A stretch of 64,000 nucleotides of DNA from Streptomyces chumphonensis (lineage in GTDB: Bacteria > Actinomycetota > Actinomycetes > Streptomycetales > Streptomycetaceae), in contig NZ_JACXYU010000021.1 in NCBI RefSeq assembly GCF_014779715.1, positions 1 through 64,000 of the forward strand. The letters run 5' to 3'. Below are positions 39,947 through 48,631 of this stretch, piece after piece; within the stretch, counting starts at the first letter, position 1; the number at the start of each line of letters is the position of its first letter. Below the pieces are notes generated by a model that was not told the origin of the DNA, did not search any database, and was given only the letters and a program-made list of their open reading frames with translations. The position numbers and the translations under genes were made by a program.

Positions 39947-41284
39947 CTATGTCTGCGGGCCGGGGTCTCCGCCTTCTGCCGCTTCCTCCTCTTGGGGCTG
40001 CTCGCCTGCGTTCGGGTTCCCGCTGGTGCCGTCCGGCTCGCCGGCCGGGATGGAGGCCGGGGTGGCCTCCTGTTCCTGGGCGGGGGCGCCGGTGGTGGGG
40101 GTGCGGTCGTCCAGGGTGATGGTGACAGGTCCGCCCTCGGTGGTGAGGTCGGCGAGCTCGGTGGCGATGCGGTCGTAGGTGGTGGCGGCCAGCGCCCAGT
40201 CGCCGTCACCTTCCCCGGCAGTGTGGCGGGCGTTGAACAGGCTGATCAGTACGGCGATCAGGGATCGCCCCGACACTGCGGCGGCGATGCGGTCCTGGCC
40301 GTGGTCGCTGATCTGGGCGGGCATCCGGAAGTGGTCGTGACGCGCCGCCCGGCCGGTGAGAAACTCCCAGGTGTCCCGGTGGCATACCAGCACCGCGTGG
40401 GAGACCTGGGCGGCCCGGCGCAGCAGTTCCCGGTGCGCGCCCAGGTCCCGCTGCTCCTCCCGTGCCGCGGCCTGGTCGTGCTGCGTTCCGGTCTCCTCCT
40501 GGTCGTGGTCCACTTCGGCTGGCTGACGCAGGGCGGCGATCTCCTCCCGCAGTCCGGCCAGGCCTTCCCGCGTCTCCTGCCGGCAGGCCTCGGCCTGCGC
40601 GGCGGCATCCTCGCTCCAGGCCGCGATCTGCTCCCGGGCCCCGGCAATGACCCTCTCCTGCTGCGCGGCCTGCTGCTTCGTCTGTTCGGCCAGCCCGGCG
40701 TGAAGTGGCTGGAGTTCTTCGCGCAGTGCGGCCACCACGGTCTCGGTCACCTTCTCCATGAGGAGTTCGGCGATCTGGCTTGCGAGCGGGAGACTGGCCT
40801 GCGGCATCACCTCACCCGCCGGACCGGCCTCGGCTGGGCTCTCCTGACCCTCCGAGGGGCCGGAAGCCGCTTCGCTGACCAGAGCGGTCACCTGTGGCGG
40901 CCAGGGCTCGGAGGCCGCCTCTGTGGGCTCACCGGCAGCCGGCCTCGGCTCGGGTGCCTCCGGCTCCTCGGTGCGCGACTGGCCGATGGCCTGGTGAAGC
41001 CGCTGCACGTCATCGCGCAGCAGATCCAGCGTGCGCTGTACGTCAGCGAGGTCTTCCCTGGTCAGTGCTGCCTTCTGGGTGTTGCGCACGTCGGTACGCA
41101 TCCGCCCCAGTTCCGCCGTGACGTCCTCGCCGGCCTTCCGCACGGCCCGCTCGCCGGCGCTGCGTGTGCCCTCGAACTCCTCCCTGAGCGAGGTTCGCAG
41201 CTCACCGCGCATGTCCGTCAGCGTGTTATGCAGCATGCCCAGAGAGTGGGCGAAGTCGTCACCGTTGCTGTTCTTCCGCGCCAA
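39947..41284 (-). CDS. Coiled-coil protein of the plasmid backbone
   Basis: A 445-residue soluble protein. Residues 1-105 (LHNTLTDMRGELRTSLREEF, TREDLADVQRTLDLLRDDVQ) and 165-265 (LEEKVTET-like VTETVVAALREELQPLHAGL, EACRQETREGLAGLREEIAA) are coiled coils separated by a Pro/Glu linker. A compact segment (LLRRAAQVSHAVLVCHRDTW, HDHFRMPAQISDHGQDRIAA) follows, and the tail is acidic and disordered. Coiled-coil proteins of this sort are conserved on large actinobacterial plasmids; a partition or anchoring role is a guess. The ATG at 41284 is well placed. Confidence 0.7.
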   Translation of the reverse strand: MARKNSNGDDFAHSLGMLHNTLTDMRGELRTSLREEFEGTRSAGERAVRKAGEDVTAELGRMRTDVRNTQKAALTREDLADVQRTLDLLRDDVQRLHQAIGQSRTEEPEAPEPRPAAGEPTEAASEPWPPQVTALVSEAASGPSEGQESPAEAGPAGEVMPQASLPLASQIAELLMEKVTETVVAALREELQPLHAGLAEQTKQQAAQQERVIAGAREQIAAWSEDAAAQAEACRQETREGLAGLREEIAALRQPAEVDHDQEETGTQHDQAAAREEQRDLGAHRELLRRAAQVSHAVLVCHRDTWEFLTGRAARHDHFRMPAQISDHGQDRIAAAVSGRSLIAVLISLFNARHTAGEGDGDWALAATTYDRIATELADLTTEGGPVTITLDDRTPTTGAPAQEQEATPASIPAGEPDGTSGNPNAGEQPQEEEAAEGGDPGPQT

Positions 41285-41425
41285 GACCGATCCTCATCTC
41301 TACGGAATGTAGTTACGGGATGTCTGGCTGTACTACGAGTGGGTGAAACTCGAACGGGACAGCACGAACCGGCCAACCCTGGACCGGCCCGGCCGGGATC
41401 GACGCCGCAGCGGTGCCCCGCCGGG

Positions 41426-43066
41426 TTACAGCAGCCCTCCCAGCGGTAGGACGCGCTCGGTGAGCTGTCCGCGCAGCCTGTTTCCGGCGATGTCGGCCTC
41501 GGTGAGCCAGTCGGCGGCGATGAGGATTTCGGCGTGCTCGGCGACCTCGTCGGCAGGCAGGGTGCAGAACGCGGTGGCCTGGTCGAGGGGGAGTCCGCCG
41601 TCCTCGGCGAGTCCGAGGCGTCCGTCGGGGCGGGTGTGGGCGGCGGTGTACAGGGCCAGGAGCCGGGTGTGGGCGTCGGCCTTCTTCTTGCGGAGCTTGC
41701 GGTCGCCGACGACTTTCTGGGCCCAGCCGGAGATCCTGGAGCGGTTGTTCTTGCCGAACGCGAACGGCCGGGGCCGCTCGGGCAGCAGCGTGGGGACGGT
41801 GAAGCCGGTGGGGTCCTCGGACCGGGAGGCCATCACCTCGGCCACGGTGCCGGGCACACGCAGCCAGCCCGCCGTGATCAGCCGCTCGAGCACCGGTTCG
41901 GCTTCGGCTGCGAGCCAGCCGGTGAGGTCCTGCCCGGTGATGTTCCCGGTTCCGGCGCGCGCGGCCCTCAGGGTGAGCATGAGGACGGCCAGGCGTACCT
42001 CGGCTTCCGGGTGCGGGGCGTGGGTGGTGACGTAGTCCAGTACGGAGCGGGCGTGCAGGGCCTGCTGGCGGGTCAGTAGCCGCTCCACCGCGGGACCGTC
42101 CGCGTCCTGAAGGTCATCGGCGGCAGCGCGGCCGCGGTGCTCGTGCTGGGCCCGGGCGGCGTGCGCGGCCTTGTGGGCGCGGTCGGCTTCGTGGCGCAGG
42201 GCGCCGGTGCCGGTGACGTCGGCCCACAGGCGGAAGGCGCGGGCCTTGCGCTCGTGGAGGTCTGCGAGGCGGAGGAGGTCGGGTTCGGTGCGCTGCTGGT
42301 AGGCGCGGAACGCGTCACCGAGCTCGATGAGCTCCCTGCGCAGGGCGTCGGGTTCGAGATCGTGGGGGACGATCCGCTGCGCGATCTTCCCCCACCGCTT
42401 CGTCCGCCGGGGCGCCCCTGGCGGTGAGGCGGCGCGGGAACGGGGCACCGGCGCCGGCCCGGTCGCCGGGGACAGCGAAGCGCCGGCACCGGGGGTGGGG
42501 TCGGAGAACACCGCCGCCACACCGCCTCCCGCCATGCAGCCTGCGGGTTCTTGCGGTTCGGTCGGCTTTCCCTGCACGGCGGGGGTGGCGCGGGCTGGGG
42601 GCAAGGCGGTGTCCAGGACCCGGCAGTCCGGAGTGGCGGCCGCGCAGCGCGCGCACATCTCCGCGATCCGCCACAGCCTGCCCGCGCGGTCCGCGTACAC
42701 CGCCAGAACGACCTGGCCGCCGCACCGCATGCCCGTGCCCGTCGGCGGCCGCGCCCCGCCGGGGCGCTTGGTGAACGTGTCTGGGTCTCGGGTGTGCCAC
42801 GCGCAGTCGGCGGCGCGGCAGGCGCACCACGCCGTCCCGCGCGGCCCGCCGCTGGCGCGGATGTGGGCCAAGTGCTGGTTGACATGGGCGACCGCGGCCT
42901 TGCGGCCTGCGGCGGCGCCGGCGGGAATGCGCTGATCAGGGCAGGCCGGGCGGGAGCAGGAGAGTTTCACCGCGCCAGCCGACGGCCGGCCGTCAGGGTC
43001 CAGGCGCACCGTCCACACCCGCCCCGCGACGCGCTCCTCCTGCTGCGTTCCGGTCTGCACCGCCAT
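41426..43066 (-). CDS. Cys-rich plasmid protein with winged-helix-like C-terminus
   Basis: A 546-residue protein from the ATG at 43066 (GGAGAGG upstream). The first 180 residues carry zinc-finger-like clusters: CSRPACPD, WCACRAADCAWHTRD, MRCGG and MCARCAAATPDCR. After a disordered Pro linker comes a helical part (LRRELIELGDAFRAYQQRTE), then a C-terminal half with short helix-turn-helix-like stretches (LAVLMLTLRAARAGTGNITG, LPADEVAEHAEILIAADWLT). The layout suggests a DNA-binding protein for replication or copy control. It diverges from the truncated initiator-like gene at 43147, and the two may once have formed one module. Confidence 0.65.
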   Translation of the reverse strand: MAVQTGTQQEERVAGRVWTVRLDPDGRPSAGAVKLSCSRPACPDQRIPAGAAAGRKAAVAHVNQHLAHIRASGGPRGTAWCACRAADCAWHTRDPDTFTKRPGGARPPTGTGMRCGGQVVLAVYADRAGRLWRIAEMCARCAAATPDCRVLDTALPPARATPAVQGKPTEPQEPAGCMAGGGVAAVFSDPTPGAGASLSPATGPAPVPRSRAASPPGAPRRTKRWGKIAQRIVPHDLEPDALRRELIELGDAFRAYQQRTEPDLLRLADLHERKARAFRLWADVTGTGALRHEADRAHKAAHAARAQHEHRGRAAADDLQDADGPAVERLLTRQQALHARSVLDYVTTHAPHPEAEVRLAVLMLTLRAARAGTGNITGQDLTGWLAAEAEPVLERLITAGWLRVPGTVAEVMASRSEDPTGFTVPTLLPERPRPFAFGKNNRSRISGWAQKVVGDRKLRKKKADAHTRLLALYTAAHTRPDGRLGLAEDGGLPLDQATAFCTLPADEVAEHAEILIAADWLTEADIAGNRLRGQLTERVLPLGGLL

Positions 43067-43146
43067 GTGCGCACCTCTCCGCCTCGCTTGATCCGTCGCC
43101 CCGCGGGGCGGTCCCATCATCGGGGATACCGGCCGGCCGGCTCCGG

Positions 43147-43791
43147 GTGGAAGCGGCGTTCGTGCCCGGCGTGCCGTGGCCCGCAGCGCGGTTTAGCGCC
43201 GTCGGCCGAACGGCCACCACCGCCGACGCGTGCGGCGGCGAGGCGGCTCCGTGGGCTGTGGCGGTGCCAATGGCAGAGGCGGGCGCGGGCGGGGGCGTCG
43301 GCGGGCCGGGGGAGGTCGCGGTCGCCGCCCACGCCGACATCCGCGACGCCCACCAGCCCGCCCAGGTGGACAAGCAGGCCGAGGCGCAGGTCCGGGCCAC
43401 CATCGCCGAATGCGTAGCCCTGGCCCGCCCCGATAGGGCCACCCTCATGCTGCCCACCACCGCCCATGTGACGGCCGAGTCCGCCGCCTGCCGCGAGGCG
43501 GTGCGTACGTTGATGAACAGCACTGCTCCCGAAGCTGAGGCTCGCAGGGCCGCCGACACCTGCCTCAACGGCCGCCACCCGTCCCTGGCCGTCGCCCAGG
43601 CCGAGGCCGACCAGGCAGCTGCCTACGCCCGGGACCGAGCCGCACACGAGCTGCTCAGCACGCGCCTTGCCGAGCTGCGTTCCCTGACCACACGCCCGTC
43701 CAAGGCCCCGGTCACTGCCCTTGAGGATCGGTGCCCCGGACTGGACGGCACTCCGTGTGGGGGCGGTCGCTCGCTGGCGGTCTGTGTCTGA
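43147..43791 (+). pseudogene. Truncated copy of the C-terminal domain of the putative initiator
   Basis: The segment from about 43340 to 43690 aligns by eye with the C-terminus of the protein at 27360-29852: here RATLMLPTTAHVTAESAACR, there GVTLMLPQAARWEAERAAAE; here ADTCLNGRHPSLAVAQAEAD, there AGACLRGRHPSLAAARAAAD; then YARDRAAHELLSTRLAELRS against EARDRAAQTLLRDRLAKLRA. The N-terminal three quarters of the long protein are missing and the last Cys-rich tail is replaced by unrelated residues. It is therefore a fragment, not an independent gene, though it could still be translated. Confidence 0.7.
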
Positions 43792-43945
43792 GCTGCCGAA
43801 CGGTGAAGGAGAACGCCTCCGTGCAGCCCGCCCAGTGAACCCTTGTCACCCGTTCGAGGGTCGAAAAGGAGAAACTCTCCCAAGCTGCATAAATCCTCCC
43901 TAGCTTGATTCTCCTGCTCCGCTTCCGGCTCACGTGAGAGGCGCG

Positions 43946-44953
43946 ATGTCTATGCGGATCAGTCCGGGCAATGCCTCCCGGACCCTCGTACGCGACACCC
44001 GTGACCGGTGCCGCTGGTGCGGGAACCCAGTCGAGTGGCGCGACGCTTTCGACGGAGGACGCGTTCCCCTCGTGCCTCAGTGGTTCCCCGCCCGACGGGT
44101 CCCCGCCCGCTACCAGTGGCATGTTGACGGCGGTGTCGCCTACCTGGGAGCCCACACCCACGACCTGGGCCGCTGCCGGATCAAGCACTCCGCGGTGTGC
44201 CCCGCTGTCGAGCACGAGAACCTCGACGACTCCATCATGCTGGAGATCCACGCCGCGCTCGGCGTAGCACAGCAGAGGCTGATCAGGGCTGGCTTCGTTC
44301 CGGCCCCTGCTCCACGCCACGAATCCGAGGTTCAGTCCCCCGACCCTCCCAACGCTGCCCGTCCCGGAGGCATCCGGCACATCCTCGCCTACTGCGGCAC
44401 CCTGTGGATCACCCCCGGTCTCATCGAGGACCTGCAGTGCATCGCCCTCGCCTCCAGCACCGGCGAGCGCTGCCTCAACAGCGTCTTCGAGATCGACGAG
44501 GGCCACTGGGCCCAGGTGGAGATTCCCGAGCACGGGAGCCGGACCGTTCAGATCGTCCTCAACAACACTGGCGGCCTGATGTGGGTGTGGTCGCTGGACG
44601 AGGTCGGCTACACCGACAGCGCCCGCTGGTCCCGCCAGCGCTGCACCCACCACACCACCTACGACGCCACCCCCGACGCAGGCCCCAACGAGCTCGTCCG
44701 CTTCCACACGGTGTGCCACGCCGACCTCATCCTCGCCCACCGCCCCACCGGCTACGACCACCCGGCCCCGCAACCCGCCGAGCGCCCCGGTGGCCCCGCA
44801 CGACAGGAGTGCGCCACCGACGGCTGCCGGAACGGCACCGTGATCAAGGATGTCGCCCCCGACTGGCGGTGCTACCAGTGCGAAGCGCGGGCGAAGCGAC
44901 GACAGAACGCGCAGCGGAAGTGGCAGACAGCCCACCCAGCCGAAGACCACTGA
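43946..44953 (+). CDS. DUF6083-like protein
   Basis: A 335-residue cytoplasmic protein, ATG at 43946 (GAGAGG upstream). It opens with a zinc-binding C-R-W-C pair in RDRCRWCGNPVEWRDAFDGG, then PARRVPARYQWHVDGGVAYL and a Cys-containing RCRIKHSAVCP, the order I recall for DUF6083 proteins of Streptomyces. A second half (GIRHILAYCGTLWITPGLIE, GHWAQVEIPEHGSRTVQIVL) and a C-terminal CATDGC ... CYQC finger follow. The Cys motifs suggest nucleic acid or protein binding. It lies upstream of the DnaB-like gene on the same strand and may be cotranscribed. Confidence 0.65.
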   Translation: MSMRISPGNASRTLVRDTRDRCRWCGNPVEWRDAFDGGRVPLVPQWFPARRVPARYQWHVDGGVAYLGAHTHDLGRCRIKHSAVCPAVEHENLDDSIMLEIHAALGVAQQRLIRAGFVPAPAPRHESEVQSPDPPNAARPGGIRHILAYCGTLWITPGLIEDLQCIALASSTGERCLNSVFEIDEGHWAQVEIPEHGSRTVQIVLNNTGGLMWVWSLDEVGYTDSARWSRQRCTHHTTYDATPDAGPNELVRFHTVCHADLILAHRPTGYDHPAPQPAERPGGPARQECATDGCRNGTVIKDVAPDWRCYQCEARAKRRQNAQRKWQTAHPAEDH

Positions 44954-45141
44954 CGACCTCCCCTGCGGCACAGGGCACACATGCACTCCCTGTGACTGCC
45001 GCAACCGGTAAGCTCAGCCTCGATGGCCGCGGACGTGCGGCCCGGTGAGCTCCCGAACGGTCCGTGGCCCCACAGGAGCGATGAGCCCCAGGTGCCCGCG
45101 CATCACACGCCCCATCCCCCCGACATGCTCCTGAGCAAGAA

Positions 45142-46167
45142 GTGGTGCGGCGGGCCACGGAACCGACGCACCGGAACAGGACCCTCGTGGTGGCCAACCA
45201 CGCCCGCAAAGCCGACGCCCGCCGCCTCGCCCGGAACGGCAGGACCTACCGCTCCGCTCTCCACCTGACCCGCTCGAAGCCACGAGTGCCCACCGGGCTC
45301 AGCACCCTGGACGACCTGCTGCAAGGCGGCCTGAAGCCTGGCCGACTGACCGTGCTCGCCTCCCGCACCGGCATGGGCAAGTCCATGCTCGCCCTCCACA
45401 TCGCCCGGCACTGCTCCTTTCGAGAGCGACGGCCGGCCTTGATCGCCTCACTGGAGATGTCTCGACACGAACACATGATGCGGATCGCGGCCGCCGAGAC
45501 CGGCATCCTGAGCGAACACCTGCGACGACGGAACCTGACCCCCGACCAGAGAGCCCGAATTCGGACCCTCGCCGACGAACTCAACGGCGCGCCCCTGCTC
45601 TTCGGCGGGGACCGCTCCGCTCCTACGGTCGCCGAAATCCAGGAGACCTGCGCACAGGCGACCTCCCAGGCTGGAAGTCTCGACCTCCTCATCGTGGACA
45701 ACCTGGGACTCATGCGAGGCGCGCGCAGCGTCTCCCGCACCCGAGAGTGCACCCTCATCGTGGAGGAACTCACCGGCCTCGCCCGGTCGCTCAACGCCGC
45801 CGTGATCATCGTTGAGCAGCTCACACGCGCCCCGGAACTGCGAACCGACCACCGGCCCCGACTTCGCGACATGCAGCACCTCGAGGCGCTCGCCCCTCAC
45901 GCGGAGACCGTTGTGCTCTTGCACCGCGACGCCTACTACATCCACCCCAAAGGCAGGGAGCCCTACTTCACACACTCACCCGACCCCCGGGTCTACCCGG
46001 AGGTGTACTTCCCCCGCTGGGGCCTGCCCGCCCCGGTCCGCCAGCACGCTGAACTGCACGTCCCCCTCCATCGCCAAGGCCGCACCGGTACCCTCCACGT
46101 CGAGGTCGACCTCAGCACAGCCTCCTTCTACGACCTGCCGCCCACCAGCCGCTCCCAGCACCGCTGA
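45142..46167 (+). CDS. DnaB-type helicase C-terminal (RecA-fold) ATPase
   Basis: A 341-residue ATPase with the DnaB C-terminal fold: the lead VPTGLSTLDDLLQGGLKPGR, Walker A LASRTGMGKSMLALHIARHC (residues about 72-90), LIASLEMSRHEHMMRIAAAE with the catalytic Glu, and Walker B DLLIVDNLGLMRG (about 182). RLRDMQHLEALAPHAETVVL corresponds to the DnaB motif where a Ser/Gly-x-I/L-E-Q precedes Asp. The N-terminal primase-binding domain of true DnaB is absent and the DnaB arginine finger is not obvious. Plasmid replication helicase or loader is the likely role. The start is uncertain; the GTG at 45142 is used. Confidence 0.8.
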   Translation: MVRRATEPTHRNRTLVVANHARKADARRLARNGRTYRSALHLTRSKPRVPTGLSTLDDLLQGGLKPGRLTVLASRTGMGKSMLALHIARHCSFRERRPALIASLEMSRHEHMMRIAAAETGILSEHLRRRNLTPDQRARIRTLADELNGAPLLFGGDRSAPTVAEIQETCAQATSQAGSLDLLIVDNLGLMRGARSVSRTRECTLIVEELTGLARSLNAAVIIVEQLTRAPELRTDHRPRLRDMQHLEALAPHAETVVLLHRDAYYIHPKGREPYFTHSPDPRVYPEVYFPRWGLPAPVRQHAELHVPLHRQGRTGTLHVEVDLSTASFYDLPPTSRSQHR

Positions 46168-46173
46168 ACGAGC

Positions 46174-46201
46174 GATCCACCTCCGCTCGCGCGGGGAACA
46201 C
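46174..46201. repeat. Single CRISPR-repeat-like 28-mer
   Basis: GATCCACCTCCGCTCGCGCGGGGAACAC resembles the type I-E CRISPR repeats of Streptomyces (GGATCACC-x-CCGC ... GCGGGGAGCAC), with the typical CCGC/GCGG inner palindrome and the CGGGGAACAC end. No second copy stands 60-61 bases away on either side, and no cas gene is in the window. It starts seven bases after the stop of the DnaB-like gene. Confidence 0.35.
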
Positions 46202-46403
46202 GTAGTTCCGGTGCACCTGATGGGCGATCTGCCGACTGACCTCGTTACGAAACTCGGCTAGATGGTCGGCGTAGCGTTCGCTCAGCCGCACTGAGGCACT
46301 GCCTCCTCGGCGCCCTCCGCGCGGGCGGCGAGGCAGCCATTGTCGTTGAGGTAGTCCAGATGGAGGATGTCAGCGGCCCCGCAACCTCCCCGCCCGCCGG
46401 GCA

Positions 46404-46438
46404 GGTAGCGGGGCGTCCTCGTGGCACGCCCCGCTACC
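46404..46438. terminator. Terminator of the HNH nuclease gene
   Basis: GGTAGCGGGGCG (46404-46415) pairs perfectly with CGCCCCGCTACC (46427-46438), 11-base loop, five bases beyond the leftward stop. Confidence 0.85.
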
Positions 46439-46442
46439 GGTG

Positions 46443-47111
46443 TCAGTTGGCGATCGGTACGGTCAGGACCACGTCGGGGCAGGTCGCGGCTCGTTCGTTG
46501 AGCGCGGCCAGCTCGGCCTGGTCGACAGAGAGCCTCCAGCGGGTCTTGGTGGCGACCCAGTCGGCCAGGTAGGTGCATGACGCCTGCGGGGAGGGCACCC
46601 ACCACTGGGCGGGGTCACGATCGGCTTTGGAGCGGTTGGACCTCGCGGTCACGGCGACGAGCGAGCGCTCGAAGTCGAGGTCGTTGGCGTACTGCTCGCG
46701 GCGTTCGGCCGTCCACTGTGAGGCGCCGGAGTCCCATGCCTCGGCCAACGGGACCATGTGGTCGACGTCGAGCTTGCGGGCGCTGTCGACGTGGACATCG
46801 TCGTAGTAGGAGAGCCAGCGCCCTCCGGTCAGAGCGCAGCCGGGCCCGACCTGCGGGGCGTGGACGGCTTCGGCGATGAGGACCTCGGCGCGGGTGGAGC
46901 AGGAGTCGCCGTCTTCGTCGGTCCAGTGGCGGAATCTGCTGCGCTGGTAGCCGGTCCGGTCCTCCGGGGCGACGGGCAGTTCGTCGATGGCCTGCCGCAG
47001 CGGCACCGACTGAAGCGGGTCGGGGGTGGGGTCGGCGGTGGCCGGCGGCGCAGTGGCGGCGAGGGCGCCGGTGAGGGATGCGGCGATCAGGCCGCGAGCA
47101 AAGTTGATCAC
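46443..47111 (-). CDS. Secreted HNH endonuclease (DUF1524/GmrSD C-terminal type)
   Basis: A 222-residue nuclease with a signal peptide (FARGLIAASLTGALAATAPP ... TADP). The domain carries the HNH pattern KLDVDHMVPLAEAWDSGASQ (the D-x-D-H motif, residues about 119-124), then TAERREQYANDLDFERSLVA and the distal N/K region ARSNRSKADRDPAQWWVPS. This is the HNH family best known as the C-terminal domain of the GmrSD restriction enzyme, but as a stand-alone secreted enzyme it is a common extracellular nuclease in Streptomyces. Four Cys probably pair outside the cell. It may feed on or defend against external DNA; its carriage on a plasmid is worth noting. Confidence 0.85.
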   Translation of the reverse strand: MINFARGLIAASLTGALAATAPPATADPTPDPLQSVPLRQAIDELPVAPEDRTGYQRSRFRHWTDEDGDSCSTRAEVLIAEAVHAPQVGPGCALTGGRWLSYYDDVHVDSARKLDVDHMVPLAEAWDSGASQWTAERREQYANDLDFERSLVAVTARSNRSKADRDPAQWWVPSPQASCTYLADWVATKTRWRLSVDQAELAALNERAATCPDVVLTVPIAN

Positions 47112-47259
47112 CAGAGCTTCGTAGCGAACCAGCAGCCCGCCGGGGACGAGATCGGCGAAGGTTCACTCGGGCGGCACACCGGCAGAGACACAACGGCAAG
47201 GCCCCGAGCCCGTGGCGCGTGTCTTCAGCACCGAGCCTTGTAGGGGGAGGGGGTTGAGA

Positions 47260-47288
47260 TGAGCCCACGGAGCGTTCCCGTGGGCTCA
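47260..47288. terminator. Terminator of the HTH gene at 47293
   Basis: TGAGCCCACGG (47260-47270) pairs perfectly with CCGTGGGCTCA (47278-47288), seven-base loop, four bases past the leftward stop. Confidence 0.85.
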
Positions 47289-47292
47289 CCGA

Positions 47293-48546
47293 TCACTGGA
47301 GCCCCCAGCCGCTGGCCGCGGATGGTGGGGATTTTCTCCTTCCTTGAACGGAGGTGGCGCTGAAGCTGTGGGCGAAAGCCGTCAGGAGATCATCGAGCCT
47401 TCCTCCTGTCCCCGGGGCGGCGGGGCGGCGTGGGGGCGGGGACGGGTCGGTCTCGCTGGTGTGGGTGTGTTCCTCCCATCGGGGGCGGAAGTAGCTGTCC
47501 TCGCCGTCCAGGAGCTGGATCAGGCGTTGGACTTCTTCCCAGCGGCCGGGGGTGGTGCCGGCGAGGAGTTCTTCGATGGTGTTCTGGCAGATCCGCATGC
47601 TGCCTTCGCCGCTCTTGAGGGCGAGGACGGCTGGTGGGGGGCTGCCGGCGCGTTGGTGGAGGTAGCGCAGCGCGCTGGCCAGTGACGAGGCGTTGTCGGT
47701 GCTCTGCTGTTCGGTGTCGGTGCGGTGGGTGCGGGCTTGGCGCCAGACGAGTTCGAGGATGGCGGGGTCGGCGCCGCAGGCGCGGGCGATGGCGGCGGCG
47801 TTGTGCCAGGTGGGGAAGCGTTCGCCGTTCATCAGGCGGGAGAGGTAGCTGGGGGAGAGGCCGGTGCGCAGGCTGAGCGCGCGCAGGCTGTGCCCGGAGG
47901 CGCGCTGGAGGCTGCTGAGGACGCTCGCGAGGTCGCGCTGGTGCAGCGATGGGGTCTCAGAGGTCACCGGTCTGGGGGCGGCGGCCGCTGGGGGATCACC
48001 GGTGTCCTCGGTGAGGGGCTGCTGCTGGGGCGTGGGAGGTGCCGGGGCGCGGCGGGCGCGGGCAGAGGCAGCTCGCACGCTGTGGGAGCCGGGTTGCTGC
48101 TTGCCCAGGGGGCGGTTGAGGGCGCGGTCTACGGCGTCGGAGGAGTACTTCCTGCGGGCGGTGTCCTTGCTCATGCCCAGCAGGGGGGCGATGGTCTCCC
48201 ATGAGGCCCTGGCCGTGCGGGTGCGGCCGACCATGGCGGGGGTGAGCTGCTCGAGGGTCCTGACGATCTCGGTGAACTGGCGCAGCGGTTCCTCGGCCGC
48301 GGCGGTGGGGTCGTTGAGGGTGCGGCCGAGGTTCTCGGAGGCTTTGGTGAGGTGCGCGAGTCCTTCACGCAGCTGGGTGTCGTAGCGCTGGGTGTCGGGG
48401 TGGGAGCCCTTGATGCGTTCGCGGTGGGCGGCTTGCCGGCACTTGGTGCTGCAGTACTCGCCCGGGCGGCCGGTGTCGCTGGGTGTCAGCTTCTTCCCGC
48501 AGGGGGAGTACAGGCAGCGCCGTGGCGAAATGGTGTTCCTCATCAT
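47293..48546 (-). CDS. Zinc-finger and XRE-HTH regulator
   Basis: A 417-residue regulator. Residues 11-36 hold a treble-clef-like zinc site (RCLYSPCGKKLTP ... YCSTKCRQAAHRER). Residues 85-150 are helical with a probable HTH (WETIAPLLGMSKDTARRKYS). Residues 205-275 are an XRE domain, SLQRASGHSLRALSLRTGLS and PSYLSRLMNGERFPTWHNAA. The end is disordered. The ATG is at 48546 or 48543. Just upstream lie two inverted repeats (48569-48608 and 48632-48653) that look like operators, so it probably controls itself. Several of its features recall actinobacterial plasmid copy or transfer regulators, but no name can be given. Confidence 0.7.
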   Translation of the reverse strand: MMRNTISPRRCLYSPCGKKLTPSDTGRPGEYCSTKCRQAAHRERIKGSHPDTQRYDTQLREGLAHLTKASENLGRTLNDPTAAAEEPLRQFTEIVRTLEQLTPAMVGRTRTARASWETIAPLLGMSKDTARRKYSSDAVDRALNRPLGKQQPGSHSVRAASARARRAPAPPTPQQQPLTEDTGDPPAAAAPRPVTSETPSLHQRDLASVLSSLQRASGHSLRALSLRTGLSPSYLSRLMNGERFPTWHNAAAIARACGADPAILELVWRQARTHRTDTEQQSTDNASSLASALRYLHQRAGSPPPAVLALKSGEGSMRICQNTIEELLAGTTPGRWEEVQRLIQLLDGEDSYFRPRWEEHTHTSETDPSPPPRRPAAPGTGGRLDDLLTAFAHSFSATSVQGRRKSPPSAASGWGLQ

Positions 48547-48568
48547 GAGTCTTCCTCATGTTGGGAGG

Positions 48569-48608
48569 GATTCCCGGGCGACGAAACGGGTTTCGTGGCC
48601 CGGGAATC
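48569..48608. promoter_or_regulatory. Large inverted repeat upstream of the HTH regulator gene
   Basis: GATTCCCGGGC (48569-48579) pairs with GCCCGGGAATC (48598-48608), and ACGAAA pairs with TTTCGT within, separated by a G/G mismatch. It starts 23 bases upstream of the start codon, in the untranslated leader or promoter. Confidence 0.6.
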
Positions 48609-48631
48609 GTGACGAAAGGTGTGCTGGATTA

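Noticed and set aside
46174-46201. A CRISPR array
   Set aside because: Only one repeat-like 28-mer is present; no second repeat at spacer distance and no cas genes, so it is reported only as a lone repeat.
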